The position numbers were made by a program, and so were the translations under genes. A stretch of DNA of 21,966 bases from positions 1 to 21,966 of IMG/VR virus record IMGVR_UViG_3300017782_000259; one strand, 5' to 3'. The DNA is from a virus. Positions 7,682-14,428 of this stretch are shown piece after piece. Numbering within the stretch: the stretch's first letter is position 1; each line of letters starts with the position of its first letter. The notes beneath the pieces are model-generated. The model worked only from the letters and a program-made list of their open reading frames with translations. It was not told the origin of the DNA and ran no database searches.

Positions 7682-7870
7682 CTATTCCTTTGTATGTTTA
7701 AAGTATATCTTATCACCTAATGGTAAAGACAGTTCTACATTTTCTATATCTTGTTTTCCTACGTACTCCCATGTGTATCCATTGTTTCTATTCTCTTCTA
7801 CTGCATCTATGAATGTAGCATTTTCATTACTAAACAATGCCACCATTACTATTCCAAAAATTGTTATCAT
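7682..7870 (-). CDS. Small exported or membrane-tethered phage protein, 62 residues
   Basis: The protein begins with a hydrophobic stretch (MITIFGIVMVALF) and continues with a polar part containing DAVEENRNNGYTWEYVGKQ and a C-terminal PLGDKIYFKHTKE. The hydrophobic N-terminus lacks a basic n-region, so signal peptide versus membrane anchor is undecided. The 'NGYTWEYVGKQ' type of motif recurs in small marine phage proteins of unknown function. It is wedged between helicase (TAATG junction) and polymerase (two-base gap), so it is certainly co-translated with the replisome genes, although its likely location is the envelope. Confidence 0.75.
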   Translation of the reverse strand: MITIFGIVMVALFSNENATFIDAVEENRNNGYTWEYVGKQDIENVELSLPLGDKIYFKHTKE

Positions 7871-9093
7871 TATACTTTATACCTTCCTGTTACGTTATCT
7901 ATATTACATAATAGTCTACCATGCCAACCAGATAATTTATTCTTCACAATATTAATGTGTCTTTGTGGGTCATTATTATCTGAGTTATTACCAATTGCAG
8001 GGTTAGCAGCAATCAATAACATCAAGTCAGCTTCGGCAGCTTTACCTGTCTTTGAACCTTCCATCATACTCTGGTTCAATGTCACCTTACCTTCAGCTTC
8101 TGCCGATAGTTGAGACATATAAAATATGGCACAGTTATGTTCCTTTCCTATCTGTCGTGCCTTTATTACATTAGCTTTCAGAGATTCATCTTGCCTAAGA
8201 TTAGAATCTATCTTAGCAAACTTATCTCCCATGTCTAGTACAACGATGTCTGGATTATAAGATTTACAAACACCATCTACCCAATTCATATTCTTTCCTG
8301 TACTATCTTTCATATATAAGTTTGGCATATTTTCATATGCACTTCTACCTAACTCTCTATTTAGTTTTAATTTATCCTCAGAATAATTTGATGCTACACA
8401 AGCATAACGTCTTGCTACTCTGTCATACTTTTCTTCATTGATAAGCACTAAACACTTAGCCCCTTGTTCAAGGAATCCTCCGGGACCTGCTAACATACTA
8501 GCATGGAAAGATGTCTTACCTGTGTTAGGTCTAGCACCTACCTCAATCAACATGCCAGAGTTAACACCTGCTACAACTTGCGCTAATGTAGGTAAGTTAA
8601 ACTTCCAACGACTGTGTTCTTCTAGCATATCCATGATAGTATCGTAAGATATATCTTCCCATTCAACGCTAGTCGTTGGTGTGAAATCAGAATTGTATTT
8701 AGCAATTAAATCTTTTAAAGGTTGTAGAGTAGTGATATCACCATTAGATAAGTCTACTGCCAAGTTAACTAGTTCATCCCCCACATGCTTGCGAAACAAC
8801 TTAGAAAGTACATCATTTGCTACATCAGTACCCATAGGTTGTTCATTCTTTATAGAGTGAAACAACGCATCAAACTGATGCATCTGTGCAGTAGTAAGAG
8901 ATGGGTTTTCTGATATAAAAAACATATGTACTTCCTCAGGTGTCAAGTCACGTCTATAAGTACTAACCATCTCATCAATAATCTTCTTGATTTTCTTAGC
9001 ATCAGTAGAGAACAGAGTATCTGGGCATCTATCTCCACGATTACTATCGTGAAAGTCTTTATTCATTAAGGTACGTAACAGTGTTTGTTCCAT
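7870..9093 (-). CDS. DnaB/gp4-type replicative DNA helicase
   Basis: The 407-residue protein carries a RecA-like helicase core. It has Walker A GARPNTGKT (186-194), a catalytic-type Glu220 in INEEK, Walker B DIVVLD (282-287), the polar sensor motif YMSQLS (about 325-330) and a C-terminal VKNKLSGWHG segment. The N-terminal 150 residues are helical and carry no primase domain; primase is encoded separately just upstream, whereas T7 gp4 fuses both. It should unwind the phage replication fork as a ring. A one-base overlap connects it with the primase gene and a TAATG junction with the 62-residue gene. Confidence 0.93.
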   Translation of the reverse strand: MEQTLLRTLMNKDFHDSNRGDRCPDTLFSTDAKKIKKIIDEMVSTYRRDLTPEEVHMFFISENPSLTTAQMHQFDALFHSIKNEQPMGTDVANDVLSKLFRKHVGDELVNLAVDLSNGDITTLQPLKDLIAKYNSDFTPTTSVEWEDISYDTIMDMLEEHSRWKFNLPTLAQVVAGVNSGMLIEVGARPNTGKTSFHASMLAGPGGFLEQGAKCLVLINEEKYDRVARRYACVASNYSEDKLKLNRELGRSAYENMPNLYMKDSTGKNMNWVDGVCKSYNPDIVVLDMGDKFAKIDSNLRQDESLKANVIKARQIGKEHNCAIFYMSQLSAEAEGKVTLNQSMMEGSKTGKAAEADLMLLIAANPAIGNNSDNNDPQRHINIVKNKLSGWHGRLLCNIDNVTGRYKV

Positions 9094-9842
9094 TACACAC
9101 CACCTAATCTTATCATCATATCAATGTCATCCTTTCGTTGATATTTTAAATCATTATTTAATCTTAATAACTTAGAGTTGGGTATATCCTGTGTCATCTT
9201 TACAGCTTTTGTTATGGCATCAGGGTCAAGGGCTACTAAAACAGTTGAGAACTGTGAGAGTATCTGCTTATGTTGTTCCAACAAAGTTGTTCCAAGTAAC
9301 GCGACCCCAACAAAACCATTCACATTACCTGCCACTACAGCACTAACACAGTCCTCAACCACCACTGCGACATCACCAGAGCCATAACGATATGGGAAAG
9401 GAGAGAAACCATATCGCTTCCACTTAGGTTGCCGCCATCTTGCCAACGCTCTACCAGTAGCGTCAACAAAAACACCATCATTCATCACAGGAAATACTAC
9501 TCTGTCTTCTCTGACATCGTAAAGTATATTATTATGTGCGTATGTTATTGCCCACTTGTGTAGGAAATCTAATACGTGTCCTCTATTTCTATGAGGTACA
9601 ATGTACTCAGGCATTACAAATTCTTTTTGTTGCTCCTTCTTTTTATTTATCTGTTCTACAGATAGTCGTGTTTTCTCGTTACCTTTTACATCACAACTAG
9701 CTTTATAACAATTCCACATTAACTTACCCATGTCATTCGTAATAGTAAAAGTATTATACCCTTTACATATTGGGCAGTTAGTTCTTACTGTTTCACCTAT
9801 GCCAACATCTATATCATTTAATATCTTTAACATTATATACAT
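9093..9842 (-). CDS. DNA primase with zinc-binding and TOPRIM domains
   Basis: The 249-residue protein resembles the N-terminal half of T7 gp4. A zinc-binding domain (Cys23, Cys26, Cys45, Cys50) precedes a TOPRIM-type core with Glu163 in VVVEDC and the DPD triad (Asp206, Asp208) in LVALDPDA. It should make RNA primers for lagging-strand synthesis with the helicase encoded next to it. ATG at 9842 follows AAAGGATTA at very short spacing; the next in-frame ATG at 9833 is possible. A 27-base gap separates it from the integrase gene. Confidence 0.9.
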   Translation of the reverse strand: MYIMLKILNDIDVGIGETVRTNCPICKGYNTFTITNDMGKLMWNCYKASCDVKGNEKTRLSVEQINKKKEQQKEFVMPEYIVPHRNRGHVLDFLHKWAITYAHNNILYDVREDRVVFPVMNDGVFVDATGRALARWRQPKWKRYGFSPFPYRYGSGDVAVVVEDCVSAVVAGNVNGFVGVALLGTTLLEQHKQILSQFSTVLVALDPDAITKAVKMTQDIPNSKLLRLNNDLKYQRKDDIDMMIRLGGV

Positions 9843-9869
9843 TAATCCTTTCTTGTCGGCATTTAATAT

Positions 9870-10742
9870 TTATGTATCACGATTTTGTCTTGCTGTCAAG
9901 GCATAATTAGCACTCTCAAAAGTATTTTTTATGTAAGGCTTCACACTTTGTGGGTTACTGTGTCCTGTAACCGACATGATTTGTGCAATGCCGACACCTG
10001 CCTCAACCATTTCTGTCGTGCCTGTTCTGCGTAAGTCAGACAACCTTAATTCTTTTGGCAGCCCTGCCTCATCTATTAGCTGACGAGAAAACTTAGACAT
10101 CTTAAACATACTATAGGGTATATATTCTCCCTTATAAGGGCTAGGTCTGGGTGCAATGTAATTTTGAAAACCAAAATCATCGTGTTGTTGCGCTAACATC
10201 TCCATTAAGTTATTACTTATAGGTAAGAATACTTCTGCTCTACGCTTACTCTGCTCAATGGAACATCTTTTCTTATTAAAGTCTATACTATCCCATGTAA
10301 GAATACGCATATCTCCTACACGTTGACACCATTCATATGCCATCTGTGCAATAAGACCTATGTTACGCCACTTGTAATCTGTATATGCATGGTCAAGTAA
10401 TTGTTTTACTTGTTCGGGTGTCCAAACAGTTTTTCTACTTTTAGTTGACCTCTTCTTAACTGAAGCAAATGGATTAGTGCTTATGTTCTCCATGCGAACT
10501 GCATAGTTCATAACTATATTTGCTACACACACTATGTGATTAGCATATGATACACCCATGCTACACCAGAAATCGTAAGCAAGTTTAGCTTTCTTTGTTG
10601 TCAAAAGATTGACATCTAATTCCTCACCAAAGTATTTAGTAAAGCAACTCATCATATATTTATAATGTTGTTTAGTTTCTTTACGTAACTCTTTGTATTC
10701 TATAGAACTTTTGTATTGTTCTATCAGTATTGTTATTGTCAT
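9870..10742 (-). CDS. int: Tyrosine recombinase, phage integrase
   Basis: The 290-residue protein has an N-terminal SAM-like core-binding region (about 1-100) and a C-terminal catalytic domain: Arg141 in WCQRVGD, Arg238 in LSDLRRT, His261 in TGHSNP and Tyr270 in KPYIKNT, with the usual nine-residue His-Tyr spacing. The box II residue normally His (HxxR) is Ser235 here, a substitution at a secondary catalytic position. The enzyme should recombine attP with a host attB, implying a temperate or formerly temperate lifestyle. AGGAGTACACT precedes the ATG. It is embedded in the early cluster upstream of primase, on the same strand, and no excisionase or repressor was recognised. Confidence 0.92.
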   Translation of the reverse strand: MTITILIEQYKSSIEYKELRKETKQHYKYMMSCFTKYFGEELDVNLLTTKKAKLAYDFWCSMGVSYANHIVCVANIVMNYAVRMENISTNPFASVKKRSTKSRKTVWTPEQVKQLLDHAYTDYKWRNIGLIAQMAYEWCQRVGDMRILTWDSIDFNKKRCSIEQSKRRAEVFLPISNNLMEMLAQQHDDFGFQNYIAPRPSPYKGEYIPYSMFKMSKFSRQLIDEAGLPKELRLSDLRRTGTTEMVEAGVGIAQIMSVTGHSNPQSVKPYIKNTFESANYALTARQNRDT

Positions 10743-10810
10743 AGTGTACTCCTGTATATACTATATCCTATACATATCCATACATAAATTATTACAAGTT
10801 CTAGCAGCAT
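10743..10810 (-). promoter_or_regulatory. Gene-free gap upstream of the integrase, possible promoter or operator
   Basis: These 68 bases between the 57-residue gene and integrase are AT-rich. On the minus strand they contain ATAGGATATAGTATATAC shortly before AGGAGTACACT-ATG. The ATAGGATATA part is similar to one half of the near-palindrome at 15768-15783 before the first left-cluster gene. A sigma70 -10-like TATAGT is present but the -35 match is poor. A separate integrase promoter is possible, not shown. Confidence 0.3.
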
Positions 10811-10984
10811 CTAGTCGCAACTATTAAATCGTGACATCTCAGCTACATAGATAGCTTTGCGTTCATCATAGTATGACTTGTCAAGTGAAGTCATATAACC
10901 CATTCGAGGATACGTGTCATAAAACATTTGTATTTTCTTATCCATTTCTTCTTCAGATTCTGTTTCAATTCTTACTGTTATCAT
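10811..10984 (-). CDS. 57-residue phage protein, unknown function
   Basis: The protein begins MITVRIETESEEEMDKKIQM, continues with FYDTYPRMGYMTSLDKSYYD and ends ERKAIYVAEMSRFNSCD. Its beta-helix-beta layout with a terminal SCD resembles small conserved proteins of cyanophages and roseophages; no function is known to me. It overlaps the preceding 45-residue gene by 20 bases. Its stop is followed by 68 gene-free bases before the integrase start, the largest gap in this part of the cluster. Confidence 0.7.
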   Translation of the reverse strand: MITVRIETESEEEMDKKIQMFYDTYPRMGYMTSLDKSYYDERKAIYVAEMSRFNSCD

Positions 10985-11102
10985 AGGTTGTATCCTTTAT
11001 AATTTCTGTATCATCTTCATCTAATATACCTATCACCTGTTCGCGCCAAGAATTATAACATCTCTCAAGTGAATCTACAATATCTAATAGTTCTTCATTC
11101 AT
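10965..11102 (-). CDS. 45-residue acidic protein, unknown function
   Basis: The product starts MNEELLDIVDSLERCYNSWR and ends DTTYDNSKN. It is an acidic helical peptide with a single Cys and no membrane segment. The ATG at 11102 was chosen because GGAGGTGAGC lies immediately upstream; a longer frame to 11171 runs through the previous gene without a ribosome site. It overlaps the preceding membrane protein gene by eight bases and the next gene by 20. I do not recognise a family. Confidence 0.65.
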   Translation of the reverse strand: MNEELLDIVDSLERCYNSWREQVIGILDEDDTEIIKDTTYDNSKN

Positions 11103-11376
11103 GCTCACCTCCATTACCTCTGCCAAGTCCACCAAAGTATTGTGGTCTACGCTTGGCTGTTTGAAATACACCGACAGTAATAAACACTCCTGCCAGTAAT
11201 AGTGTATGTGCTACAGCACTAATGCCAAAGGCAACTATAGAACCTAGTGACATACTGAATATGATACACCACATCCATGCTAATACCTGCATTATCATAT
11301 GCCTTGTGTTGATATCAGGTATGTTAGACAATGGATTCTTTGCGTCATCCATAATCATATTATATAACTTTAACAT
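11095..11376 (-). CDS. Two-pass membrane protein, 93 residues
   Basis: A soluble N-terminal part (MLKLYNMIMDDAKNPLSN, then PDINTRHMIM) is followed by two hydrophobic helices (about 29-45 and 49-69, separated by a short GSIVAFGIS-type turn) and a Gly/Arg-rich tail (KRRPQYFGGLGRGNGGEHE). It looks like an inner-membrane hairpin with both ends in the cytoplasm. Similar two-helix proteins occur in marine phages; the function is unknown, with holin-like or exclusion roles as guesses. It overlaps the preceding 51-residue gene by seven bases and has AAAGGA about nine bases before the ATG. Confidence 0.75.
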   Translation of the reverse strand: MLKLYNMIMDDAKNPLSNIPDINTRHMIMQVLAWMWCIIFSMSLGSIVAFGISAVAHTLLLAGVFITVGVFQTAKRRPQYFGGLGRGNGGEHE

Positions 11377-11525
11377 TCACATATTCCTTTCTTTAATAAC
11401 TCTATCACAACTACGTATGCACCACAAGCAAACACAAACATGATAGCAAATCGTAACACGTTATCCATGCTTGGGTCTTGCATCTCATCCTTGTTCATCC
11501 AGAATGTAAGTATCTTTTTAATCAT
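11370..11525 (-). CDS. 51-residue single-pass membrane protein
   Basis: The protein starts MIKKILTFWMNKDEMQDPSM, has one hydrophobic helix (about 23-43: VLRFAIMFVFACGAYVVVI) and ends ELLKKGICEC with two cysteines. GGAGAAAATAA precedes the ATG. It overlaps both neighbours by seven or eight bases, and the following gene also encodes a membrane protein, so the two may act together. Unknown function. Confidence 0.65.
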   Translation of the reverse strand: MIKKILTFWMNKDEMQDPSMDNVLRFAIMFVFACGAYVVVIELLKKGICEC

Positions 11526-11646
11526 TTATTTTCTCCATCAATACACCATGAGTACCATGATGTGCATGTAGTTGCTGTATAACTATCCATCCCATACGTT
11601 TGTATGCTTCTATGTCGTAGTGTGATACGTATTTATATGTTCTCAT
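11518..11646 (-). CDS. 42-residue His-rich small protein
   Basis: The product starts MRTYKYVSHYDIEAYKRMGW and has a His-rich loop (LHAHHGTHG) before the end VLMEKIND. The pattern 'Y.YVS.YD...Y...GW.VI' followed by a His/Gly turn is typical of tiny phage proteins I have seen, but no function is known. It starts directly after the stop of the 116-residue gene (TAAATG) and overlaps the next gene by eight bases, which supports coupling. Confidence 0.6.
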   Translation of the reverse strand: MRTYKYVSHYDIEAYKRMGWIVIQQLHAHHGTHGVLMEKIND

Positions 11647-11997
11647 TTAATCCATCCTTGTTATAAAATGTCCATGATACTTACCAATTCTTGTAGGCAA
11701 TGCTGTAATAGCATAGGGATAAAAATAAACTGTACCCTCTTTTGTTTTCATTGTAGCTATATAATCTAAGTCCTCATCCTCATCATGCTCTGACTTGTAT
11801 GCACCAGTGTCTGTGACAGTACCATTAAATTCATACAAACCCCATTCATATCTATACTTCATAAAGTTCACAATGTCATCCTCACCTAATACATTAAACT
11901 CATGTACCCATATAGGTAATAATCCAAGTGCCTCTCTTACATCCTCTGGTGGTAAGTGTCCATACTTTTCTTTATTAATTACTATTGTCATCTTCAT
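11647..11997 (-). CDS. Hypothetical phage protein, 116 residues
   Basis: This is a soluble, acidic protein: MKMTIVINKEKYGHLPPEDV, an acidic loop in the middle (KSEHDEDEDLDYIA, about 68-81) and a His/aromatic C-terminus (GKYHGHFITRMD). I do not recognise the family. Two start codons six bases apart (11997 and 11991) follow AGGAGGAG; the second has the better spacing from the Shine-Dalgarno site, so the true product may begin MTIVI. The whole start region is a near copy of that of the gene upstream (see the 21-base repeat entries). Confidence 0.75.
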   Translation of the reverse strand: MKMTIVINKEKYGHLPPEDVREALGLLPIWVHEFNVLGEDDIVNFMKYRYEWGLYEFNGTVTDTGAYKSEHDEDEDLDYIATMKTKEGTVYFYPYAITALPTRIGKYHGHFITRMD

Positions 11998-12160
11998 TCT
12001 CCTCCTGTCTGAAAAATTCTAACAAAGTCCAAGCACTTTCATATGCGTGGTCATAACTTCTGTATCCATGCTCCTCTTGTAACTGTTTAGCTAACTGATG
12101 TGCTACATAGTTAAGATGTGGTGTGTGGTCTATTGGTAACTCAAGTTGTGTCATCTTCAT
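11975..12160 (-). CDS. 61-residue small protein, unknown function
   Basis: The product starts MKMTQLELPIDHTPHLNYVA and ends FFRQEENEDDNSN. The middle is helical (HQLAKQLQEEHGYRSYDHAY). The acidic C-terminal codons GAG-GAG-AAT-GAA-GAT-GAC double as the ribosome-binding site and start of the next gene. The start has the same architecture as the 116-residue gene: AGGAGGAG, then two ATG codons six bases apart. No family recognised. Confidence 0.65.
   Translation of the reverse strand: MKMTQLELPIDHTPHLNYVAHQLAKQLQEEHGYRSYDHAYESAWTLLEFFRQEENEDDNSN
11986..12006 (-). repeat. 21-base repeat copy 1: acidic tail plus ribosome site of next gene
   Basis: On the minus strand this block reads AGGAGGAG followed by AATGAAGATGACA. 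It encodes the EENEDD-type tail of the 61-residue gene and simultaneously supplies the Shine-Dalgarno and the start codons of the 116-residue gene. An identical block is at 12149-12169. Confidence 0.85.
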
Positions 12161-12614
12161 TCTCCTCCTCTATCATTCCTCTTATATCAAATTCCTCATC
12201 TAATTCTGGACATTCTTTGATAACATCTTCAACATTGCTAAAGCGAGTAACCTCACCATTATCATACATACCTATGAACATCCATCCTTCATCTAAGTAT
12301 CTGGCATGAACATCATATCCCATATCTACTAGCTTATCAAATATACCTGTCGGTGGCGACCAAGCTGTATGGAATATTAATTGAAGTGTGTTAGCGTCTA
12401 TCCTATCACAGGTGCTGTCATATATATCCCACTTAGTTCCCCAATTATCTAGTCTCCATTCATACCAATTACCACCATCAAGTAACTTCTCATCCATTGG
12501 TAGGATAGTTTGGCATAGTTCAGTATCTTCTGTATTCATTATGTTATATATCTTGTCAATCATTTGGCTGTCATCGTGTGACAGTATTACTCTATTGTCT
12601 GTATGATTAGGCAT
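12141..12614 (-). CDS. YubB ferredoxin-like / DUF1281-type protein
   Basis: The 157-residue protein starts MPNHTDNRVILS and has the family's characteristic sequence: WYEWRLDNWGTKWDI (about 50-64), then FHTAWSPPTGIF (about 81-92), then RYLDEGWMFIGMY (about 105-117). Members of this group (YubB/Api92-like, DUF1281) occur on plasmids and phages; their biochemical role is not established. The tail is strongly acidic (PELDEEFDIRGMIEEENEDD). It is joined to the methyltransferase gene by a TAATG junction with AAAGGA upstream. Assignment rests on remembered motif similarity. Confidence 0.8.
   Translation of the reverse strand: MPNHTDNRVILSHDDSQMIDKIYNIMNTEDTELCQTILPMDEKLLDGGNWYEWRLDNWGTKWDIYDSTCDRIDANTLQLIFHTAWSPPTGIFDKLVDMGYDVHARYLDEGWMFIGMYDNGEVTRFSNVEDVIKECPELDEEFDIRGMIEEENEDDTT
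12149..12169 (-). repeat. 21-base repeat copy 2
   Basis: This is identical to 11986-12006. It encodes the EENEDD tail of the YubB-like gene and provides the Shine-Dalgarno and start of the 61-residue gene. Confidence 0.85.
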
Positions 12615-13684
12615 TATTTAATTCCTTTCAATATATGTGCTATCACGTCAACTGTAAAGCCATTGCCTAGCATCTTGTATCGTTGCGTGTTGGACACATG
12701 GTTGGTGTAATTGTCTGGCAATGTTTGCAATCTCTCGCACTCAAGTGGTGTTAGCTTACGCCATTGTAACTCTGATATATCTACTGCTACATTGTCTTTC
12801 TGTACTGTGGTCAAGCTGTTGGTCTTGCCATCTGTACGTACTTCCAGACGTTGTGTGGTCATACCTGCCACCTTGTGCTTGTGGTCTTGACGTACCCCAT
12901 CAACTGTGTATCTGCCTCGCCATGCACCACACAATACTTTAGGTTCTCTGTGTCCACCACCCATAGTAGTTAGTGTAGGTGCTTTACCTAGTGGATGATA
13001 TACACGTTTGATAGTATCGTTGCCATTGATATCAGCATCTCCGACATGACATAGACCATCCTTGCTGAACACTAATTGTCTACTGTGCTTCTCAAAGTAT
13101 GTCTTTAAGTCACCACCCTTATGATAGGTAGCTGTCAGACAGTGTGACTTGTCTCTGTCTACAAACCCATCCTCTAGTATGTCTTGCAGAACAATACCCT
13201 TGTCATCTGGTTGTGTGACATTGGGTATGTTTGTCCAATACAAACGCTGTCGGTTCTGTGCAGACATAAGCCTACTGTTGATAGCGATAGGCTTGACACC
13301 TAGTGCATCAGATATCACGTCCTGATACTCCTGTTTCATGCGTACATTCTCAAGCAAGAAATACTTGGGCTTGAGTTTGCGTAACACTCTGACATACTCC
13401 CAGAATAATTTACTGCGTGGGTCATCAAAGTTTAACTGCTTACCTGCAAAGCTAAAGCCTTGACATGGTGAACCACCCACAAGCAAGTCAATATCACCTT
13501 CCTTGAAAGCTATGCCTACATTCTTAACGTCACCTAACTGTGCTATGTCAGGATAGTTTGCCATTGCTACCTTGATAGCATACTTGTCTATCTCTGACGC
13601 ATAGTACTTAGTAACTGGTATGCCTAGTTTGTCCAAGGCAACACGAGTACAAGCACTCCCATCAAATAAACTTAATATCTTCAT
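12614..13684 (-). CDS. DNA (cytosine-5) methyltransferase
   Basis: The 356-residue enzyme shows the 5mC methyltransferase motifs in order: I (LSLFDGSACTRVAL, 4-17), IV with catalytic Cys74 (GGSPCQGFSFAG), VI (LLENV, 110-114), VIII (SAQNRQRLYWTN, 141-152), and IX/X near the C-terminus (LTPLECERLQTLPDNY; LGNGFTVDVIAHIL). The variable target-recognition stretch lies between about 160 and 300. No restriction endonuclease gene is next to it, so it is an orphan phage methyltransferase, probably protecting phage DNA from host restriction or marking it. It overlaps the previous gene by 23 bases. The recognition sequence cannot be read from the protein. Confidence 0.94.
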   Translation of the reverse strand: MKILSLFDGSACTRVALDKLGIPVTKYYASEIDKYAIKVAMANYPDIAQLGDVKNVGIAFKEGDIDLLVGGSPCQGFSFAGKQLNFDDPRSKLFWEYVRVLRKLKPKYFLLENVRMKQEYQDVISDALGVKPIAINSRLMSAQNRQRLYWTNIPNVTQPDDKGIVLQDILEDGFVDRDKSHCLTATYHKGGDLKTYFEKHSRQLVFSKDGLCHVGDADINGNDTIKRVYHPLGKAPTLTTMGGGHREPKVLCGAWRGRYTVDGVRQDHKHKVAGMTTQRLEVRTDGKTNSLTTVQKDNVAVDISELQWRKLTPLECERLQTLPDNYTNHVSNTQRYKMLGNGFTVDVIAHILKGIK

Positions 13685-13922
13685 GTATTGTACTCCTATA
13701 ATTTGCTACTGCATTTTTCACTATCTCTGGATACTTACCTAGATAAGTACCTGCCTCTAGCATATCCTTTGATAGCAGATGTTTGTGTGGATGTTCAAGT
13801 GTATCCCAATGCTCTAAGATATTCTTAGCACATTGGTCAAACATTGCGTCACTTAGTATTGGGTCATCCTCTACATAGTATGCGTAGGATGCCATCATAT
13901 ATCTGGATATTGGGTGTTTCAT
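13662..13922 (-). CDS. Stand-alone LigA domain-Ia-like protein
   Basis: The 86-residue product resembles only the N-terminal Ia domain of NAD-dependent DNA ligases. The segment YAYYVEDDPILSDAMFDQCA (about 14-33) matches the ligase 'YY..D.P.isDa.yD' pattern that contacts the NMN half of NAD, followed by EHPHKHLL. The adenylation domain with its KxDG lysine is absent, so it cannot be a ligase by itself. Such isolated domains are found in marine phages; role unknown. GAGATTT-type spacing upstream is weak. It overlaps the methyltransferase gene by 23 bases and lies one base from the preceding stop. Confidence 0.7.
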   Translation of the reverse strand: MKHPISRYMMASYAYYVEDDPILSDAMFDQCAKNILEHWDTLEHPHKHLLSKDMLEAGTYLGKYPEIVKNAVANYRSTIHEDIKFI

Positions 13923-13923
13923 T

Positions 13924-14298
13924 TTATGCCTCTACCTTTTCATCTATACCAAAGTATTTTCTAGCTAAGTATTCATCTATTACATAACGTGAACCTGTTG
14001 AAAGTTTTTGTATAATAAAAGGACGTTTTCTTGCCTTTGAATTATACCCTACTAATGTATATTGTTTTCCATCTGCCATAATACCTATTTTGTTTGTGTC
14101 TACATCATTTATACTTGCAAAGTATTCTAGGTCACGTTTCTCTTTACTTGGCGCACCCTCTGGTGCAAGTGTAACTTTGAACGTAGCATCTGTCTCGTTA
14201 TATGAACAGTTACCTATTGTTACATTATAACTGCTATCAAATTGTTCTAATACCTTGTTCAATTCTACTCTTAATCTTTTAGCTTCTTGTCTATCCAT
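13924..14298 (-). CDS. Hypothetical phage protein, 124 residues
   Basis: The product starts MDRQEAKRLRVELNKVLEQF, a charged helix, and continues with beta-rich stretches (YNVTIGNCSYNETDATFKVT; GKQYTLVGYNSKARKRPFII) and ends with IDEYLARKYFGIDEKVEA. This small helix-plus-beta protein pattern is common in phages, but I know no function. ATG 14298 was chosen because AGGAGAGGTATT lies directly upstream; a longer frame to 14373 would overlap the basic 45-residue gene and lacks a ribosome site. Confidence 0.78.
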   Translation of the reverse strand: MDRQEAKRLRVELNKVLEQFDSSYNVTIGNCSYNETDATFKVTLAPEGAPSKEKRDLEYFASINDVDTNKIGIMADGKQYTLVGYNSKARKRPFIIQKLSTGSRYVIDEYLARKYFGIDEKVEA

Positions 14299-14428
14299 AA
14301 TACCTCTCCTGTATTTGTTTTTTAGCTTTACGATTTGCCTTGCGTGTATGCTTCCATTCAGGTTGCCTACCACTAGTCAATTTCTTGACGCTTATCTTCT
14401 GAAAGTTTTTTATTGTTCTGCCTTGCAT
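14291..14428 (-). CDS. 45-residue very basic protein
   Basis: The product starts MQGRTIKNFQKISVKK and ends KANRKAKKQIQERYYG; about a third of the residues are Lys or Arg. It is likely a nucleic-acid-binding peptide. AAGGAAGTT precedes the ATG, and the stop overlaps the next start by eight bases. Its first 56 bases lie inside the 3' end of the ArfA-like gene in another frame, so two basic proteins are encoded by the same stretch. No family recognised. Confidence 0.6.
   Translation of the reverse strand: MQGRTIKNFQKISVKKLTSGRQPEWKHTRKANRKAKKQIQERYYG

Noticed and set aside
10743-10810. attP with tRNA-derived core beside the integrase
   Set aside because: No T-loop-like GTTCRANYC or tRNA-like 3' half was visible here or in the central intergenic region.
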